In this document: positions 1 through 8,533 of the stretch, one piece after another
Layout of the letters: every line of letters begins with the position of its first letter
Position numbering within the stretch: position 1 is the stretch's first letter
DNA from: an uncultured Bacteroidales bacterium
GTDB taxonomy: Bacteria; Bacteroidota; Bacteroidia; Bacteroidales; F082
Direction of reading: 5' to 3'
Assembly: GCA_900317055.1 (NCBI GenBank)
Contig: ONFF01000027.1
Coordinates: 1-39,102, forward strand
DNA length: 39,102 nt
Position numbers and translations under genes: made by a program
The notes under the pieces: model-generated
Seen by the model: the letters and a program-made list of their open reading frames with translations, nothing else
Database searches by the model: none
Told to the model about the DNA's origin: nothing

Positions 1-47
1 CGACGATGATACTGCGGGAGACCGTGGGAAAGTAGTTCGCCGCCCAC
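1..47 (+). rRNA. rrf: 5S ribosomal RNA, 3' end (partial)
   Basis: The opening bases match the conserved 3' third of bacterial 5S rRNA, with the landmarks GATGATACTGC and CCGTGGGAAAGTAG. A Rho-independent terminator follows directly, as expected at the end of an rRNA operon. The 5' part, and presumably 23S and 16S, lie outside the window. The exact 3' end is uncertain by a few bases. Confidence 0.85.
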
Positions 48-58
48 CCACAACGGAG

Positions 59-95
59 ACCCTTCACCGAAACAGGTGAGGGGTTTTCTGTTTTT
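59..95 (+). terminator. Rho-independent terminator of the rRNA operon
   Basis: A 10-bp stem (ACCCTTCACC paired with GGTGAGGGGT, one G-U pair) closes a six-base loop and is followed by a T-rich run. It sits about 12 bases after the 5S end. Confidence 0.85.
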
Positions 96-184
96 ATGCA
101 CTACCCTACCCTTCCCCAAGCTTTCAATCATTTCAAGTCCTACATTCCCAAATTTTTACTACTTTTACAGCCAAATTCGAAAGT

Positions 185-2287
185 ATGGCCAAAAGATTGG
201 TATTTGTACTTATTTTGTTAATTACCAACCTATTAGGATTTTCACAAAATCCTACCCAAGATAGCATTGCCCCGAAAAAGCCTTCTCCCACCCCACCCCA
301 ACCCATCGATTCCACCTTCGTCACTTACAATGCCTATCCCTTCGACAGCATCTTCCTGAATGCCTCCAAAGTCGTCGACACCTTAACATTCCATGCAGCT
401 GAATTCGACTATCTGCAACACGGCAACACTATCTACAGCACTTTGAGCAACACGGGAATGGCTCATAAGTCGATGAGATTCAACTATCTGCATCAGGCAG
501 GGTTCGACATGACCCTACCCGCTTTTTCCGCCCTCATGCAGAACGAAAGCAACATGCTATCCTACCAGTCCGTCCTACCCTACTCCGAAATCCGTTACCT
601 GATGACCGCCGGCGACCTGGAACAGCATTTTCATGTAAGGTTCGGCAGACAAGTCACCCCTCGCCTGCTGATATCCTTCGCCTTCGATACCGACTATGCT
701 CCCGCCACCTTTATCAACAACAAAACCATCAACAACGCTTTCTGGGTCAATGCCAAGTATATCACCCAAAGCGAACGCTATGGCGTGGGCGCCTATTGGT
801 ATCGCAACAAACTTGAGATGGGAGAAAACGGGGGTATCGTCAACGACGAGAACTACATCTCACATACCGAATCCGACAACTCTGTCATCCCTGTCAATCT
901 GAACAATGGAACCAACTTCATTATTTCCAGTGGGATAGGCTTCGAACAATATTTCAATCTCCTATCGAAAAAGACGGTGAAGATAAAGAAAGAGACTTCC
1001 CCTATTGAAATTGATTCCGTCCTTCCCCTTCCCGCAACCAACGACAGTCTCACGATTGACACTTTGGCATTGGACAGCCTCGCAATTGACACTTTGTCCT
1101 TAGATAGCATCAAAAGTACTATCACTCAAGAAGTTGTGCAAGAAACAAAGGATAGGAAATTCACTCTAGGAAGGATTTGCCATAGCTTCAGCTATCTGAA
1201 CAACAAGTTGTACTATAACGAAACCTCCCCTTCCGCTGCTTTCTATCGGCCTTTCGACACCTTGCTCAACACCACGAAAACAACGGATACCACATTGGTC
1301 AGAGCCATCAGAAATACGCTGAAATGGAGCAGTTTAGGATACAAGAAGTACAATGATGACATTCCTTTCTATGTGTATGCAGGAGTTAATCATGGGTTCT
1401 ATACAGTGAAGCATTTCGACTATCTTGAGAACGAAACCACACTTTCACGCAACTACAACCAATTGAGCGTCAACGGCGGCATCATCGTCAACCTGTTCAA
1501 ATCGACACGCATCACAGGGCAAGGCGAACTCGTCACTTTGGGCTATCAAATCGGAGATTTCGACCTCAAGGGACAATGGAAACAATTCTTGGGGACAACG
1601 GCCAAGAACTTCGGTTTCGCCACCTTTAATGCGGAAATCAAACGACAAAGTGCCAACTGGTTTGAGGAGAGCTACACATCGAACCATTTCCGCTGGGAGA
1701 ACGACTTCAAGGCTTCCACTTACCTGACTTTCGACTTGAGATACAACTACAAGAGCTATTGCATCGGCCTCAAGCAGACCACAGTTTCCAACCTAATCTA
1801 TTTCGGTACTGATGCCCGTCCGACCCAGTCTGACGACATGTTCAGCATCCGCGAGGCATATCTTAGCTTCTACCAAAACCTCTGGCGATTTGAGTTTGAA
1901 GGCTTTGCCAGCCTGCAAAAGTCGAGCAACGAAGAGGTCATGCACCTCCCCTTGTTGCTAGGACAACTGAGAATCGGGTATTCACAACCCATATTTCACA
2001 AAGTGGCCACCCTTCATCCAAGCATTACAGTGCGTTATTTCACCAAATACTACGCCGACGCCTACATGCCTGCTACCCGAACCTTCTATCTTCAAAACGA
2101 GGTTGAGATTGGCAATTTCCCGTTCATCGACCTTGCCATTTCGCTCAAAGTCAAGAAGGCCCATATCTTTTTTGTCTACAGCAACATGTTCCTACTCACC
2201 GGCAACTACAATTCATTCATCGCTCCTCACTACCCCATGCGCGACAGCAAGATTTTCATTGGAATCAACTGGAGACTCTTCAATTAA
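185..2287 (+). CDS. Putative outer-membrane porin (Porin_10-like)
   Basis: A 700-residue protein with a signal peptide at residues 1-21 (hydrophobic core VFVLILLITNLLGF, ending FSQ). The rest is long and rich in aromatic and polar residues with alternating strands, including repeated short blocks such as TLALDSLAIDTLSLDS near residues 285-305. Size, signal and composition match the Bacteroidota putative porin family (Pfam Porin_10), predicted outer-membrane beta-barrels of unknown substrate. The ATG at 185 is the only start that gives a complete signal peptide. It lies 9 bases upstream of the antiporter gene, so the two are probably co-transcribed. Family assignment rests on overall character rather than a diagnostic motif. 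Confidence 0.75.
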   Translation: MAKRLVFVLILLITNLLGFSQNPTQDSIAPKKPSPTPPQPIDSTFVTYNAYPFDSIFLNASKVVDTLTFHAAEFDYLQHGNTIYSTLSNTGMAHKSMRFNYLHQAGFDMTLPAFSALMQNESNMLSYQSVLPYSEIRYLMTAGDLEQHFHVRFGRQVTPRLLISFAFDTDYAPATFINNKTINNAFWVNAKYITQSERYGVGAYWYRNKLEMGENGGIVNDENYISHTESDNSVIPVNLNNGTNFIISSGIGFEQYFNLLSKKTVKIKKETSPIEIDSVLPLPATNDSLTIDTLALDSLAIDTLSLDSIKSTITQEVVQETKDRKFTLGRICHSFSYLNNKLYYNETSPSAAFYRPFDTLLNTTKTTDTTLVRAIRNTLKWSSLGYKKYNDDIPFYVYAGVNHGFYTVKHFDYLENETTLSRNYNQLSVNGGIIVNLFKSTRITGQGELVTLGYQIGDFDLKGQWKQFLGTTAKNFGFATFNAEIKRQSANWFEESYTSNHFRWENDFKASTYLTFDLRYNYKSYCIGLKQTTVSNLIYFGTDARPTQSDDMFSIREAYLSFYQNLWRFEFEGFASLQKSSNEEVMHLPLLLGQLRIGYSQPIFHKVATLHPSITVRYFTKYYADAYMPATRTFYLQNEVEIGNFPFIDLAISLKVKKAHIFFVYSNMFLLTGNYNSFIAPHYPMRDSKIFIGINWRLFN

Positions 2288-2296
2288 ACAAACACC

Positions 2297-3865
2297 ATGC
2301 TTCAAACAGAACTCATACCCACTACCAACACCCTGTCGAGAGTCACTGACACCATTGCTACTGTGTCTGACACCCTCAAGCACCATCATGCCGTGGAAAA
2401 TGTCTTGGAGCAGGTATCGACCAACAGCTCGTCAAGAGAGATTGGACTGACCATCGCCATCATCGGACTACTCATTTTTACCGCCCATCTTTTCAGCGAA
2501 ATCTTCAGCCGCAAACGCATCCCCGATGTATTGTTCCTTATTATTATTGGCTTGCTCATCGGTCCCGTATTCCACTGGATTTCGCCAGAGAGTTTGGGCA
2601 ACGCAGGCAGTCTGTTTTCGGGTATCACCTTGGTCACCATTCTGTTTGAAAGTGGTACCCAATTGCGATTTGCAGCACTGAAAGACTCGTTTGGAGGCGC
2701 TTTAAAGCTCACTGCGTTGAACTTTATCTTCTCTGCAGTCGCTGTCTGGCTGGTAGGATGGCTTGTGTTGAAAATCGATCCAGTGATAAGCATGATTTTG
2801 GGCTGCGTCCTGGGTGGTACAGCATCAGCGGTGGTCATCCCTATTGTGCGGCAACTGAGGATGTCCGAAAAACCCGCCATCATGCTCATCCTTGAAGCGG
2901 CCATTGGCAATGTGTTCAGCATCGTTCTGGCCTTGGCCTTGATGCAAGCCATCAAGAGCAAACACTTGGAGTTTGGCGCTATTCTTGGCAACATCTTCTC
3001 CTCCTTTATCCTGGCCACGGTGATGGGCCTCATCGGCGCCATCTTTTGGGCCTTGATTCTCGACCAAATCCGCAACATCAAGTACTCCATTCTGACGACT
3101 CCCGCTTTCGTGTTCATCATCTATGGTATCAACGAGTGGATGGGCTTTAGTGGCGCCATCGCAGCCTTGGCGTTCGGCATAGGCTTGGCCAACATCGACA
3201 CCATCTATAACGCCTGGCTCAAGAAATTCATCAAAAAAGTGCCGGTCAACCTGAATGAAACCGAGCGTTCGCTGTTCTCGGAACTCGTCCTCCTTCTAAA
3301 GACCTTCTTCTTCATCTATGTGGGCATTTCCATCCAACTGAAGCAATGGCAACCTATCGTCATCGGACTGGGAATCAGCGTATTGCTTTTCATCATCCGC
3401 ATTCCCGCCGTCCGTTTTGCCATTTCGAAAAAAGATAACATTCCGGACAAGGAACTGGCTTTCATGTCGGCACTCAACCCGAAAGGACTGACTGCTGCAG
3501 TATTGGCCACACAAGCCCTCATCTATATTCCTGATCTCGAAGTCGCCATGTTCATCAGAAACATCGTCTTCTCCGTAATTCTCTTCACCATCGTCATCAA
3601 CTCTATCCTTATCCCGCTCATTGACAGAGAAAGAGGGATCTATCGTTTCTATGGGAGCATGTTGAGTTTCAATCAAAAAATGAAAAACATCGTTTCCAAG
3701 ACCAAGGAAGATGGCGAGAATTGGCACAAAAAGCATTCAAAAGCACATGAGTTTGTTGACGAGATGTTTCATTCCGAAGTCATCACTGACATCCTTGAGC
3801 AACAGGACAAACCTGGAGCCGTCAACAACAAAGTTGAATCTAGCAACATGGATGTGGCAGATTAA
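2297..3865 (+). CDS. Cation:proton antiporter (CPA/NhaP type)
   Basis: A 522-residue inner-membrane protein with about 12 hydrophobic spans between residues 48 and 445 and a charged cytoplasmic tail. The pattern GGTASAVVIP (173-182) matches the unwound-helix region of CPA antiporters, and FESG (117-120) also fits. The family exchanges Na+ or K+ for H+. The ion-binding helix, usually ESxxND or ESxxTD, reads EAAIGN at 200-205, so Asn replaces the essential Asp. Transport may therefore be altered or use other residues. Residues 1-47 form a polar extension before the first span. It probably shares an operon with the porin upstream. Confidence 0.85.
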   Translation: MLQTELIPTTNTLSRVTDTIATVSDTLKHHHAVENVLEQVSTNSSSREIGLTIAIIGLLIFTAHLFSEIFSRKRIPDVLFLIIIGLLIGPVFHWISPESLGNAGSLFSGITLVTILFESGTQLRFAALKDSFGGALKLTALNFIFSAVAVWLVGWLVLKIDPVISMILGCVLGGTASAVVIPIVRQLRMSEKPAIMLILEAAIGNVFSIVLALALMQAIKSKHLEFGAILGNIFSSFILATVMGLIGAIFWALILDQIRNIKYSILTTPAFVFIIYGINEWMGFSGAIAALAFGIGLANIDTIYNAWLKKFIKKVPVNLNETERSLFSELVLLLKTFFFIYVGISIQLKQWQPIVIGLGISVLLFIIRIPAVRFAISKKDNIPDKELAFMSALNPKGLTAAVLATQALIYIPDLEVAMFIRNIVFSVILFTIVINSILIPLIDRERGIYRFYGSMLSFNQKMKNIVSKTKEDGENWHKKHSKAHEFVDEMFHSEVITDILEQQDKPGAVNNKVESSNMDVAD

Positions 3866-3877
3866 ACTATTTATAAT

Positions 3878-3892
3878 GTGTAAAAATTACAC
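3878..3892. promoter_or_regulatory. Palindromic operator copy 1 (GTGTA-N5-TACAC)
   Basis: A 15-bp dyad, GTGTAAAAATTACAC. A second copy with the same spacing starts 65 bp downstream at 3943. Position and pairing suggest a site for the NrtR-like regulator encoded just downstream. Confidence 0.6.
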
Positions 3893-3942
3893 TTATTAAA
3901 TAGTTAAAAATCAAATTATTAACTTTCTCAATTCCATATAAA

Positions 3943-3957
3943 GTGTAAATTATACAC
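3943..3957. promoter_or_regulatory. Palindromic operator copy 2 (GTGTA-N5-TACAC)
   Basis: GTGTAAATTATACAC has the same five-base arms and five-base spacer as the copy at 3878. A degenerate third copy (GCGTC-N5-TACAC, 3996-4010) covers the predicted transcription start just before the regulator's ATG. The arrangement fits autorepression by the Nudix/winged-helix protein. Confidence 0.65.
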
Positions 3958-3966
3958 AATCACACA

Positions 3967-3996
3967 TTGCAGGTAGTAGAAATAGTTGTAATTTTG
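3967..3996 (+). promoter_or_regulatory. Bacteroidota-type promoter of the Nudix regulator gene
   Basis: TTG at 3967-3969 and TAATTTTG at 3989-3996 are 19 bp apart, matching the Bacteroidota -33/-7 consensus. Transcription would start near 4003, inside the degenerate operator at 3996-4010. Confidence 0.65.
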
Positions 3997-4014
3997 CGTC
4001 AAATTTACACAAAA

Positions 4015-4821
4015 ATGGAAAAACAAAACTACACTTACGAATATCCTCATCCCGCCGTGGCAACTGACTGCGTCGTGTTTGGTTTCGATGGACGCGAACT
4101 GAAGGTGTTGCTTATCGAGCGCGGCATAGAGCCGTACAAAGGTGCATGGGCTTTCCCGGGAGGATTCCTTCGCATGGACGAGACCGCAGAGCAATGCGCT
4201 TTGCGCGAGCTGAAAGAGGAAACCGGGCTGAGTCTTAATTACCTCAAGCAGTTCAAGACCTTCACTGATGTCAACCGCGACCCGCGCGAAAGGGTGATTT
4301 CAATTGCCTTCTATGCCCTGGCTAAGAAGTCGGATGTGCAAGGTGGCGATGATGCGGCTCAAGCCAAATGGTTTGCCCTCAACGAGGTGCCGCATCTGGC
4401 CTTCGACCATGACTATATCCTACGGAAGGCCATGGAAAAGCTGCGTGAAGACATTCATTTTGAGCCTATTGGTTTCGGTCTCTTGGATAAGGAGTTCACC
4501 ATGTCAGAACTACAACGCCTTTATGAAGCCATCCTAGGCGTGCAGTTTGACCGTCGCAATTTCCACAAGAAAATGCTGCAAACTGGCATTTTGGAAGAAG
4601 TGGACGACAACTCACCCACTTTCTTTGGTAAAAACAATGAAATGCGAAGCATGAGCATCGACGCGCTTTTCGGAGGCATCGCAGCACCATCGCGTACGGC
4701 CTACTCCTCATCGCGTGACGACGACAGCCGCTCAACGCGCCGCTGGGGCACCAAGTTTCGCTTCAACAAACAAAGATACGATAAGTTTAAAGAAGGCGAT
4801 AGCTTCCGTCAAGAGTTCTAA
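4015..4821 (+). CDS. NrtR-type Nudix-winged helix transcriptional regulator
   Basis: A 268-residue protein starting MEKQNYTYEY. A TTG-started extension back to 3967 was rejected because it would overlap the promoter. Residues 15-145 are a Nudix fold with an intact box: G50-x5-E56-x7-RE(64-65)-x2-EE(68-69)-x-G71. Catalytic ability may therefore be retained, whereas many regulators of this family have degenerate boxes. Residues 150-200 are the NrtR-type winged helix (FTMSELQRLYEAIL, then NFHKKMLQTGIL). NrtR-family proteins bind ADP-ribose or related ligands and repress NAD or sugar genes. The paired upstream palindromes suggest autoregulation. The downstream vWA/macro-like and ADP-ribosylglycohydrolase genes suggest an ADP-ribose ligand. 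Confidence 0.85.
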   Translation: MEKQNYTYEYPHPAVATDCVVFGFDGRELKVLLIERGIEPYKGAWAFPGGFLRMDETAEQCALRELKEETGLSLNYLKQFKTFTDVNRDPRERVISIAFYALAKKSDVQGGDDAAQAKWFALNEVPHLAFDHDYILRKAMEKLREDIHFEPIGFGLLDKEFTMSELQRLYEAILGVQFDRRNFHKKMLQTGILEEVDDNSPTFFGKNNEMRSMSIDALFGGIAAPSRTAYSSSRDDDSRSTRRWGTKFRFNKQRYDKFKEGDSFRQEF

Positions 4822-4897
4822 TCAGTTATCAGTTGTTCAGTTATTCAGTTGTTCAGTTAGAAGTTAGAAGTTAGATGTAAGATGTAAAAAGTTAGGA
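4822..4897. repeat. Short tandem repeats in intergenic spacer
   Basis: Degenerate tandem units of about 16 bp (cores TCAGTTGTTCAGTTA) run into 7-bp units GAAGTTA x2 and GATGTAA x2. No reading frame is present. Such low-complexity spacers are common in Bacteroidota, and no function can be assigned. Confidence 0.6.
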
Positions 4898-4932
4898 ATT
4901 GAAAATGTAAAACTACAATAAAACAATAAGTT

Positions 4933-6030
4933 ATGGAAACAAGCAACACAACCCCAAAGACGCAGGTCTATAATCTGATTATCCTCGACAAGAGCGGCTC
5001 GATGAGCAGCATTGCCAAGGCCGCTATCGCTGGCTTCAATGAAACCGTAGGCGGCATCCGCTCAGCCCAAGAACGCTTCAAAGACACGCAAGAGCATTTC
5101 GTCTCACTGATGATTTTCTGTGACTGTGAGAAAACCATGGTTTACGACATGGTACCCGTTGACAAAGTCAAAGAACTGACCTCCAGGGAATACCGTCCTT
5201 GCTGCTGCACCCCACTTTACGACGCCATGGGCATCAGCATCAATGCCTTGCATAAGGCCATCAAGGACAAGGAAGATGCCACCGCAGTGGTCACCGTCAT
5301 CACTGACGGACTTGAGAACGCCTCTAAGGAATACTCTGGCCAAGCCATCAAAGCCCTCGTGGAACGCATGAAGGATGAGGAAGGCTGGAACTTCGCCTAC
5401 ATCGGTACCAACCAAGATGTGCGCGCCACTTCAGCCTCACTCTCCATCGACAATCACATGGAATTCGCCGACACCGACGCCGGCATGCGCGATGCTTGGG
5501 AAAAGGAACGCAAAGCCAAGATGTCGATGTTCTCGCGATTCTCAATGGGCTTCGCTGCCACTTCGGCTATGTCGAGAGAAGAGCGAAAGGCCTACCGTAG
5601 CATGGAACACCGCTCCTCCAAGAATTACCACGAGATAGGCGAATTCAGCAACCGCATCACACCTGAGAACATCAAAAGCCTTAAAGACAGCGAGATTTTC
5701 GTTTTTGGCAGCAACCTTGCCGGGGCACATGCTGGTGGCGCAGCCCGCATCGCAGTGGAGAAATTCGGTGCCATCATGGGTCAAGGTGTGGGTCTGCAAG
5801 GCCAAAGCTACGCCATCCCCACGATGCAAGGCGGCCCTGACACCATCCTGCCCTATGTGGAAGAGTTCATCCGTTTTGCCGACATGCATCCTGAGCTGAC
5901 CTTCCTCGTCACCAAGATAGGCTGCGGCATTGCAGGCTTCACTCCCAAAAAAATCGCGCCTTTGTTTGCTGGCGCCATCAATGTGCCCAACATTCATCTG
6001 CCGATGGACTTTTGGAGGGAACTGGTGTAA
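4933..6030 (+). CDS. vWA domain protein with macro-like C-terminal domain
   Basis: A 365-residue protein. Residues 10-185 are a von Willebrand A domain with a complete MIDAS: DKSGS (19-23), T93 in CTPLYDAMG and D125 in ITDGLEN. This resembles TerY-like cytoplasmic vWA proteins. Residues 190-240 are a charged linker. Residues 254-350 (IFVFGSNLAGAHAGGAAR, then IGCGIAGF) resemble the macro-like fold found in phage-related and ADP-ribose-linked proteins. No signal peptide is visible, so it is probably cytosolic. It lies between the Nudix regulator and an ADP-ribosylglycohydrolase, which points to ADP-ribose recognition or a stress response. The vWA call is firm. The ligand of the C-terminal domain is inferred. 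Confidence 0.8.
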   Translation: METSNTTPKTQVYNLIILDKSGSMSSIAKAAIAGFNETVGGIRSAQERFKDTQEHFVSLMIFCDCEKTMVYDMVPVDKVKELTSREYRPCCCTPLYDAMGISINALHKAIKDKEDATAVVTVITDGLENASKEYSGQAIKALVERMKDEEGWNFAYIGTNQDVRATSASLSIDNHMEFADTDAGMRDAWEKERKAKMSMFSRFSMGFAATSAMSREERKAYRSMEHRSSKNYHEIGEFSNRITPENIKSLKDSEIFVFGSNLAGAHAGGAARIAVEKFGAIMGQGVGLQGQSYAIPTMQGGPDTILPYVEEFIRFADMHPELTFLVTKIGCGIAGFTPKKIAPLFAGAINVPNIHLPMDFWRELV

Positions 6031-6032
6031 CT

Positions 6033-6116
6033 ATGGCTGATGGCCTATGGCAGCTTCTATAATGGATGGAAGCTTCAACTTCTTGAAAAGCTGCCATAGT
6101 CATAGGCCATTAGCCA
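6033..6116. repeat. Imperfect inverted repeat after the vWA gene
   Basis: Left arm 6033-6056 pairs with right arm 6089-6116, which has a 6-base insertion (ATGGCTGATGGCCTATG against CATAGGCCATTAGCCAT, and AAGCTGCCATAG). It begins 3 bases after the vWA stop and has no clear T-run. It could act as a transcript end or processing hairpin. Confidence 0.55.
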
Positions 6117-6156
6117 TATTCATAATAATTCATTAAAAATCAAATACTTAAATACT

Positions 6157-6987
6157 ATGTTAGGAGCAATTATAGGAGATACCATTGGATCGGTATATGA
6201 ATTCCACAATATAAAGACCACACACTTCCCTCTGTTCGATCCGCGAAGCAACTACACCGACGACAGCGTGATGACCATGGCCGTGGCCAATTGGCTTTTG
6301 ACCGACCCGCAACATGGCATGGACACCTTGGAAGCCTCATTTCTGAACTTCGCCAAGAAATATCCTTGCCCAATGGGCGGCTATGGACCTGGATTCTACC
6401 GATGGCTATTCGAGCCAGAGACCTTTGTAGAGGGAAAACGCCATCCCTACAACTCGTTTGGCAATGGCGCCGCCATGCGTTGCAGCGCGAACGGTTGGAT
6501 GTTCGATACTTTGGAAGAAACGGAGCGTGTGGCTGGGCTTTCGGCTGCTATCACCCACAACCATCCCGAAGGCATCAAGGGAGCACAGTCAACAGCGGTA
6601 GCCATCTTTATGGCTCGAAACGGAAAAAGCAAGGAAGAGATAAGAAATTATATATCAACAAGATACGAATACAACCTCAACCGCACCTGCGACGAGATTC
6701 GTCCCGTGTACGACTGGGATTCCTCATGCCAAGGCACAGTGCCTGAAGCCATAGTAGCCTTTATGGACAGCACCGACTTTGAGTCGGCCATCAGGTTGGC
6801 AGTCTCATTGGGCGGTGACAGCGACACCCTCGCCTGCATCACCGGTGGCATTGCCGAGGCCTTCTACAAAACGATCCCTGAAAGCATAGCTTTGAGAATT
6901 TGGGAACTCATTCCCGAGGATTTTAAGGCCATCTTCAGAGCCATGGAAACTCAGACGAGTTACCGCCTACCCAGCAATTTGAAATAA
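6157..6987 (+). CDS. ADP-ribosylglycohydrolase family protein
   Basis: A 276-residue all-helical protein. The N-terminus (MLGAIIGDTIGS) and the metal-binding motifs TDDS (34-37) and GGDSDT (219-224) are diagnostic of the ADP-ribosylglycohydrolase (ARH/DraG) family. These enzymes remove ADP-ribose from proteins or nucleic acids using two Mg2+ ions. Length is normal and no signal peptide is present. It is the third gene of a same-strand set with a NrtR-type regulator and a vWA/macro-like protein, suggesting joint handling of ADP-ribose marks. The substrate cannot be told from sequence. Confidence 0.92.
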   Translation: MLGAIIGDTIGSVYEFHNIKTTHFPLFDPRSNYTDDSVMTMAVANWLLTDPQHGMDTLEASFLNFAKKYPCPMGGYGPGFYRWLFEPETFVEGKRHPYNSFGNGAAMRCSANGWMFDTLEETERVAGLSAAITHNHPEGIKGAQSTAVAIFMARNGKSKEEIRNYISTRYEYNLNRTCDEIRPVYDWDSSCQGTVPEAIVAFMDSTDFESAIRLAVSLGGDSDTLACITGGIAEAFYKTIPESIALRIWELIPEDFKAIFRAMETQTSYRLPSNLK

Positions 6988-7012
6988 CAAAAGTAATATA
7001 ACGATTATGAGC

Positions 7013-7048
7013 AAGGCAGGAGCGTGGGGAACCGCTCCTGCCTTTTTT
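7013..7048 (+). terminator. Rho-independent terminator
   Basis: A perfect 12-bp stem (AAGGCAGGAGCG with CGCTCCTGCCTT) closes an 8-base loop and is followed by six T. It ends the ADP-ribosylglycohydrolase transcript. Confidence 0.93.
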
Positions 7049-7071
7049 ACTTATTATTCCAACAAAAGCAT

Positions 7072-7079
7072 TACTTTTG
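7072..7079 (+). promoter_or_regulatory. Promoter -7 element of aroQ
   Basis: TACTTTTG matches TAnnTTTG, 17 bp before the aroQ ATG. No good -33 box is visible; that position overlaps the upstream terminator's T-run. Confidence 0.5.
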
Positions 7080-7096
7080 CGGCATAAAAACACACA

Positions 7097-7513
7097 ATGA
7101 TGAAAATCCTGATCCTCAACGGCCCCAACCTCAACCTCTTGGGCAAGCGTGAACCCGACATTTACGGAAACATTTCCTTCGAAGTCTATTTGCCTCAACT
7201 CCGCAATCGTTTTCCACAACACGAACTCACCTACTTCCAGTCGAACCACGAAGGGGCATTGATCGACAAGCTGCAAGAGGCCGACGGACAATTCGATGCT
7301 GTGGTAATGAACCCTGGGGCCTATGCCCATACCTCCATCGCCATCGCAGATTGCATCCGCGCCATCAGCATCCCTGTCATTGAGGTGCATATTTCCGACA
7401 TTTCGAAAAGGGAGCCTTACCGCAGGCATTCCTTTACGGCTGAGGCTTGCATGAAATGCATCTCCGGATTGGGATTGGAAGGCTATGCGAAGGCAATTGA
7501 AGCCTTAGGATAA
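7097..7513 (+). CDS. aroQ: 3-dehydroquinate dehydratase, type II
   Basis: A 138-residue enzyme that dehydrates 3-dehydroquinate to 3-dehydroshikimate in the shikimate pathway. Family signatures are clear: ILNGPNLNLLGKREPDIYG at the N-terminus (with the catalytic Tyr in DIYG), NPGAYAHTS with the catalytic His, and IEVHISDISKREPYRRHS. Length is typical of the dodecameric type II enzyme. The start could be either of two adjacent ATG codons. It has its own terminator upstream and a TAnnTTTG element, so it is probably monocistronic. Its last 9 bases overlap the convergent glycosyltransferase gene. Confidence 0.97.
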   Translation: MMKILILNGPNLNLLGKREPDIYGNISFEVYLPQLRNRFPQHELTYFQSNHEGALIDKLQEADGQFDAVVMNPGAYAHTSIAIADCIRAISIPVIEVHISDISKREPYRRHSFTAEACMKCISGLGLEGYAKAIEALG

Positions 7514-8533
7514 GGAAGAGAAATCACTTTCCTTCAATTCGCTGTATTTATTTTTCTTGCGAAGCACATTATCGAAGACGATGTTGCGCTGATAGATACA
7601 ACTTACGACCTTGTGCTCAATGGTTTTCCTGTATGCTTTCAAGGATTTCAACCTCTTGTAGAAATCCCAATGCGCCTTGAAGACCATCCCAAAGTCTTTT
7701 GGGCAGCCCTCAAAGAGGAATTTCAGTGCCGCCACCCAATCAAGAAAGATGCGATAGAGAATGGTACGATGCACTCGTTGCTCAGGCAAATTCTTCACCA
7801 ACAACGAAAGGTTGTTTCTGAAGTTCAGGTAAGTCTTGCGGGGTGAGTTCTTCGGCAAAGTGCCTCCACCAATATGATAAACCCACGACTGCGGACAGCA
7901 ATACACCTTATATCCTGCGTTCTTCAGTCTCCAACACAGGTCAATTTCTTCCATGTGGGCAAAAAAGCTGTCATCCAAGCCACCAATCTGATGATACAAG
8001 TCTGCACGGACAAACATGCAAGCACCTGTGGCCCAAAAGACCTCGATTGGATTGTCATATTGATGTTCGTCTACCTCCAAGTTTTGGAACACCCGACCAC
8101 GGCAGAAAGGATAGCCGTACTTGTCGATGAAGCCGCCACTCGCGCCGGCATATTCAAACTGTTCCTTGTGGTAATACGACAGAATCTTCGGCTGGCAAGC
8201 GGCTATCTGCGGGTCGGCATCCATCAGTTCGATGACGGGTTCAATCCAATACGGCGCCACCTCGATATCCGAGTTAAGCAACACATAATACTGTGCCTCC
8301 ACCTGACGCAAAGCCAAATTGTAGCCCGTGGCGAATCCTCCATTGCTACCGTTTTCAATCAAACGAATCTCAGGGAAATGCTCATGCATGAAGGCTACTG
8401 AATCGTCGGTAGAGGCATTGTCGGCCACGACAATCTCAACCAATGTCGAGTCGCAGTTGGCGATGACATTGGGCAGAAACTGTTCGAGGAACTTCCGTCC
8501 GTTGTAGTTCAATATAACGACAGCTACCTTCAT
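7505..8533 (-). CDS. Glycosyltransferase family 2
   Basis: A 342-residue protein starting MKVAVVILNYNG; an 18-residue upstream extension was rejected. The ATG overlaps the stop of the upstream acyltransferase gene (ATGA), indicating translational coupling. GT-A features are visible: VAVVILNYNG, VADNASTDDSV, SNGGFATGYNLAL and the DxD-like NSDIEV. It resembles rhamnosyltransferase-like GT2 enzymes that transfer sugars to cell-surface polysaccharides. Its operon partners (an LpxL-like acyltransferase and a GWxTD protein) suggest an envelope role. The donor and acceptor are unknown. Confidence 0.9.
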   Translation of the reverse strand: MKVAVVILNYNGRKFLEQFLPNVIANCDSTLVEIVVADNASTDDSVAFMHEHFPEIRLIENGSNGGFATGYNLALRQVEAQYYVLLNSDIEVAPYWIEPVIELMDADPQIAACQPKILSYYHKEQFEYAGASGGFIDKYGYPFCRGRVFQNLEVDEHQYDNPIEVFWATGACMFVRADLYHQIGGLDDSFFAHMEEIDLCWRLKNAGYKVYCCPQSWVYHIGGGTLPKNSPRKTYLNFRNNLSLLVKNLPEQRVHRTILYRIFLDWVAALKFLFEGCPKDFGMVFKAHWDFYKRLKSLKAYRKTIEHKVVSCIYQRNIVFDNVLRKKNKYSELKESDFSSLS

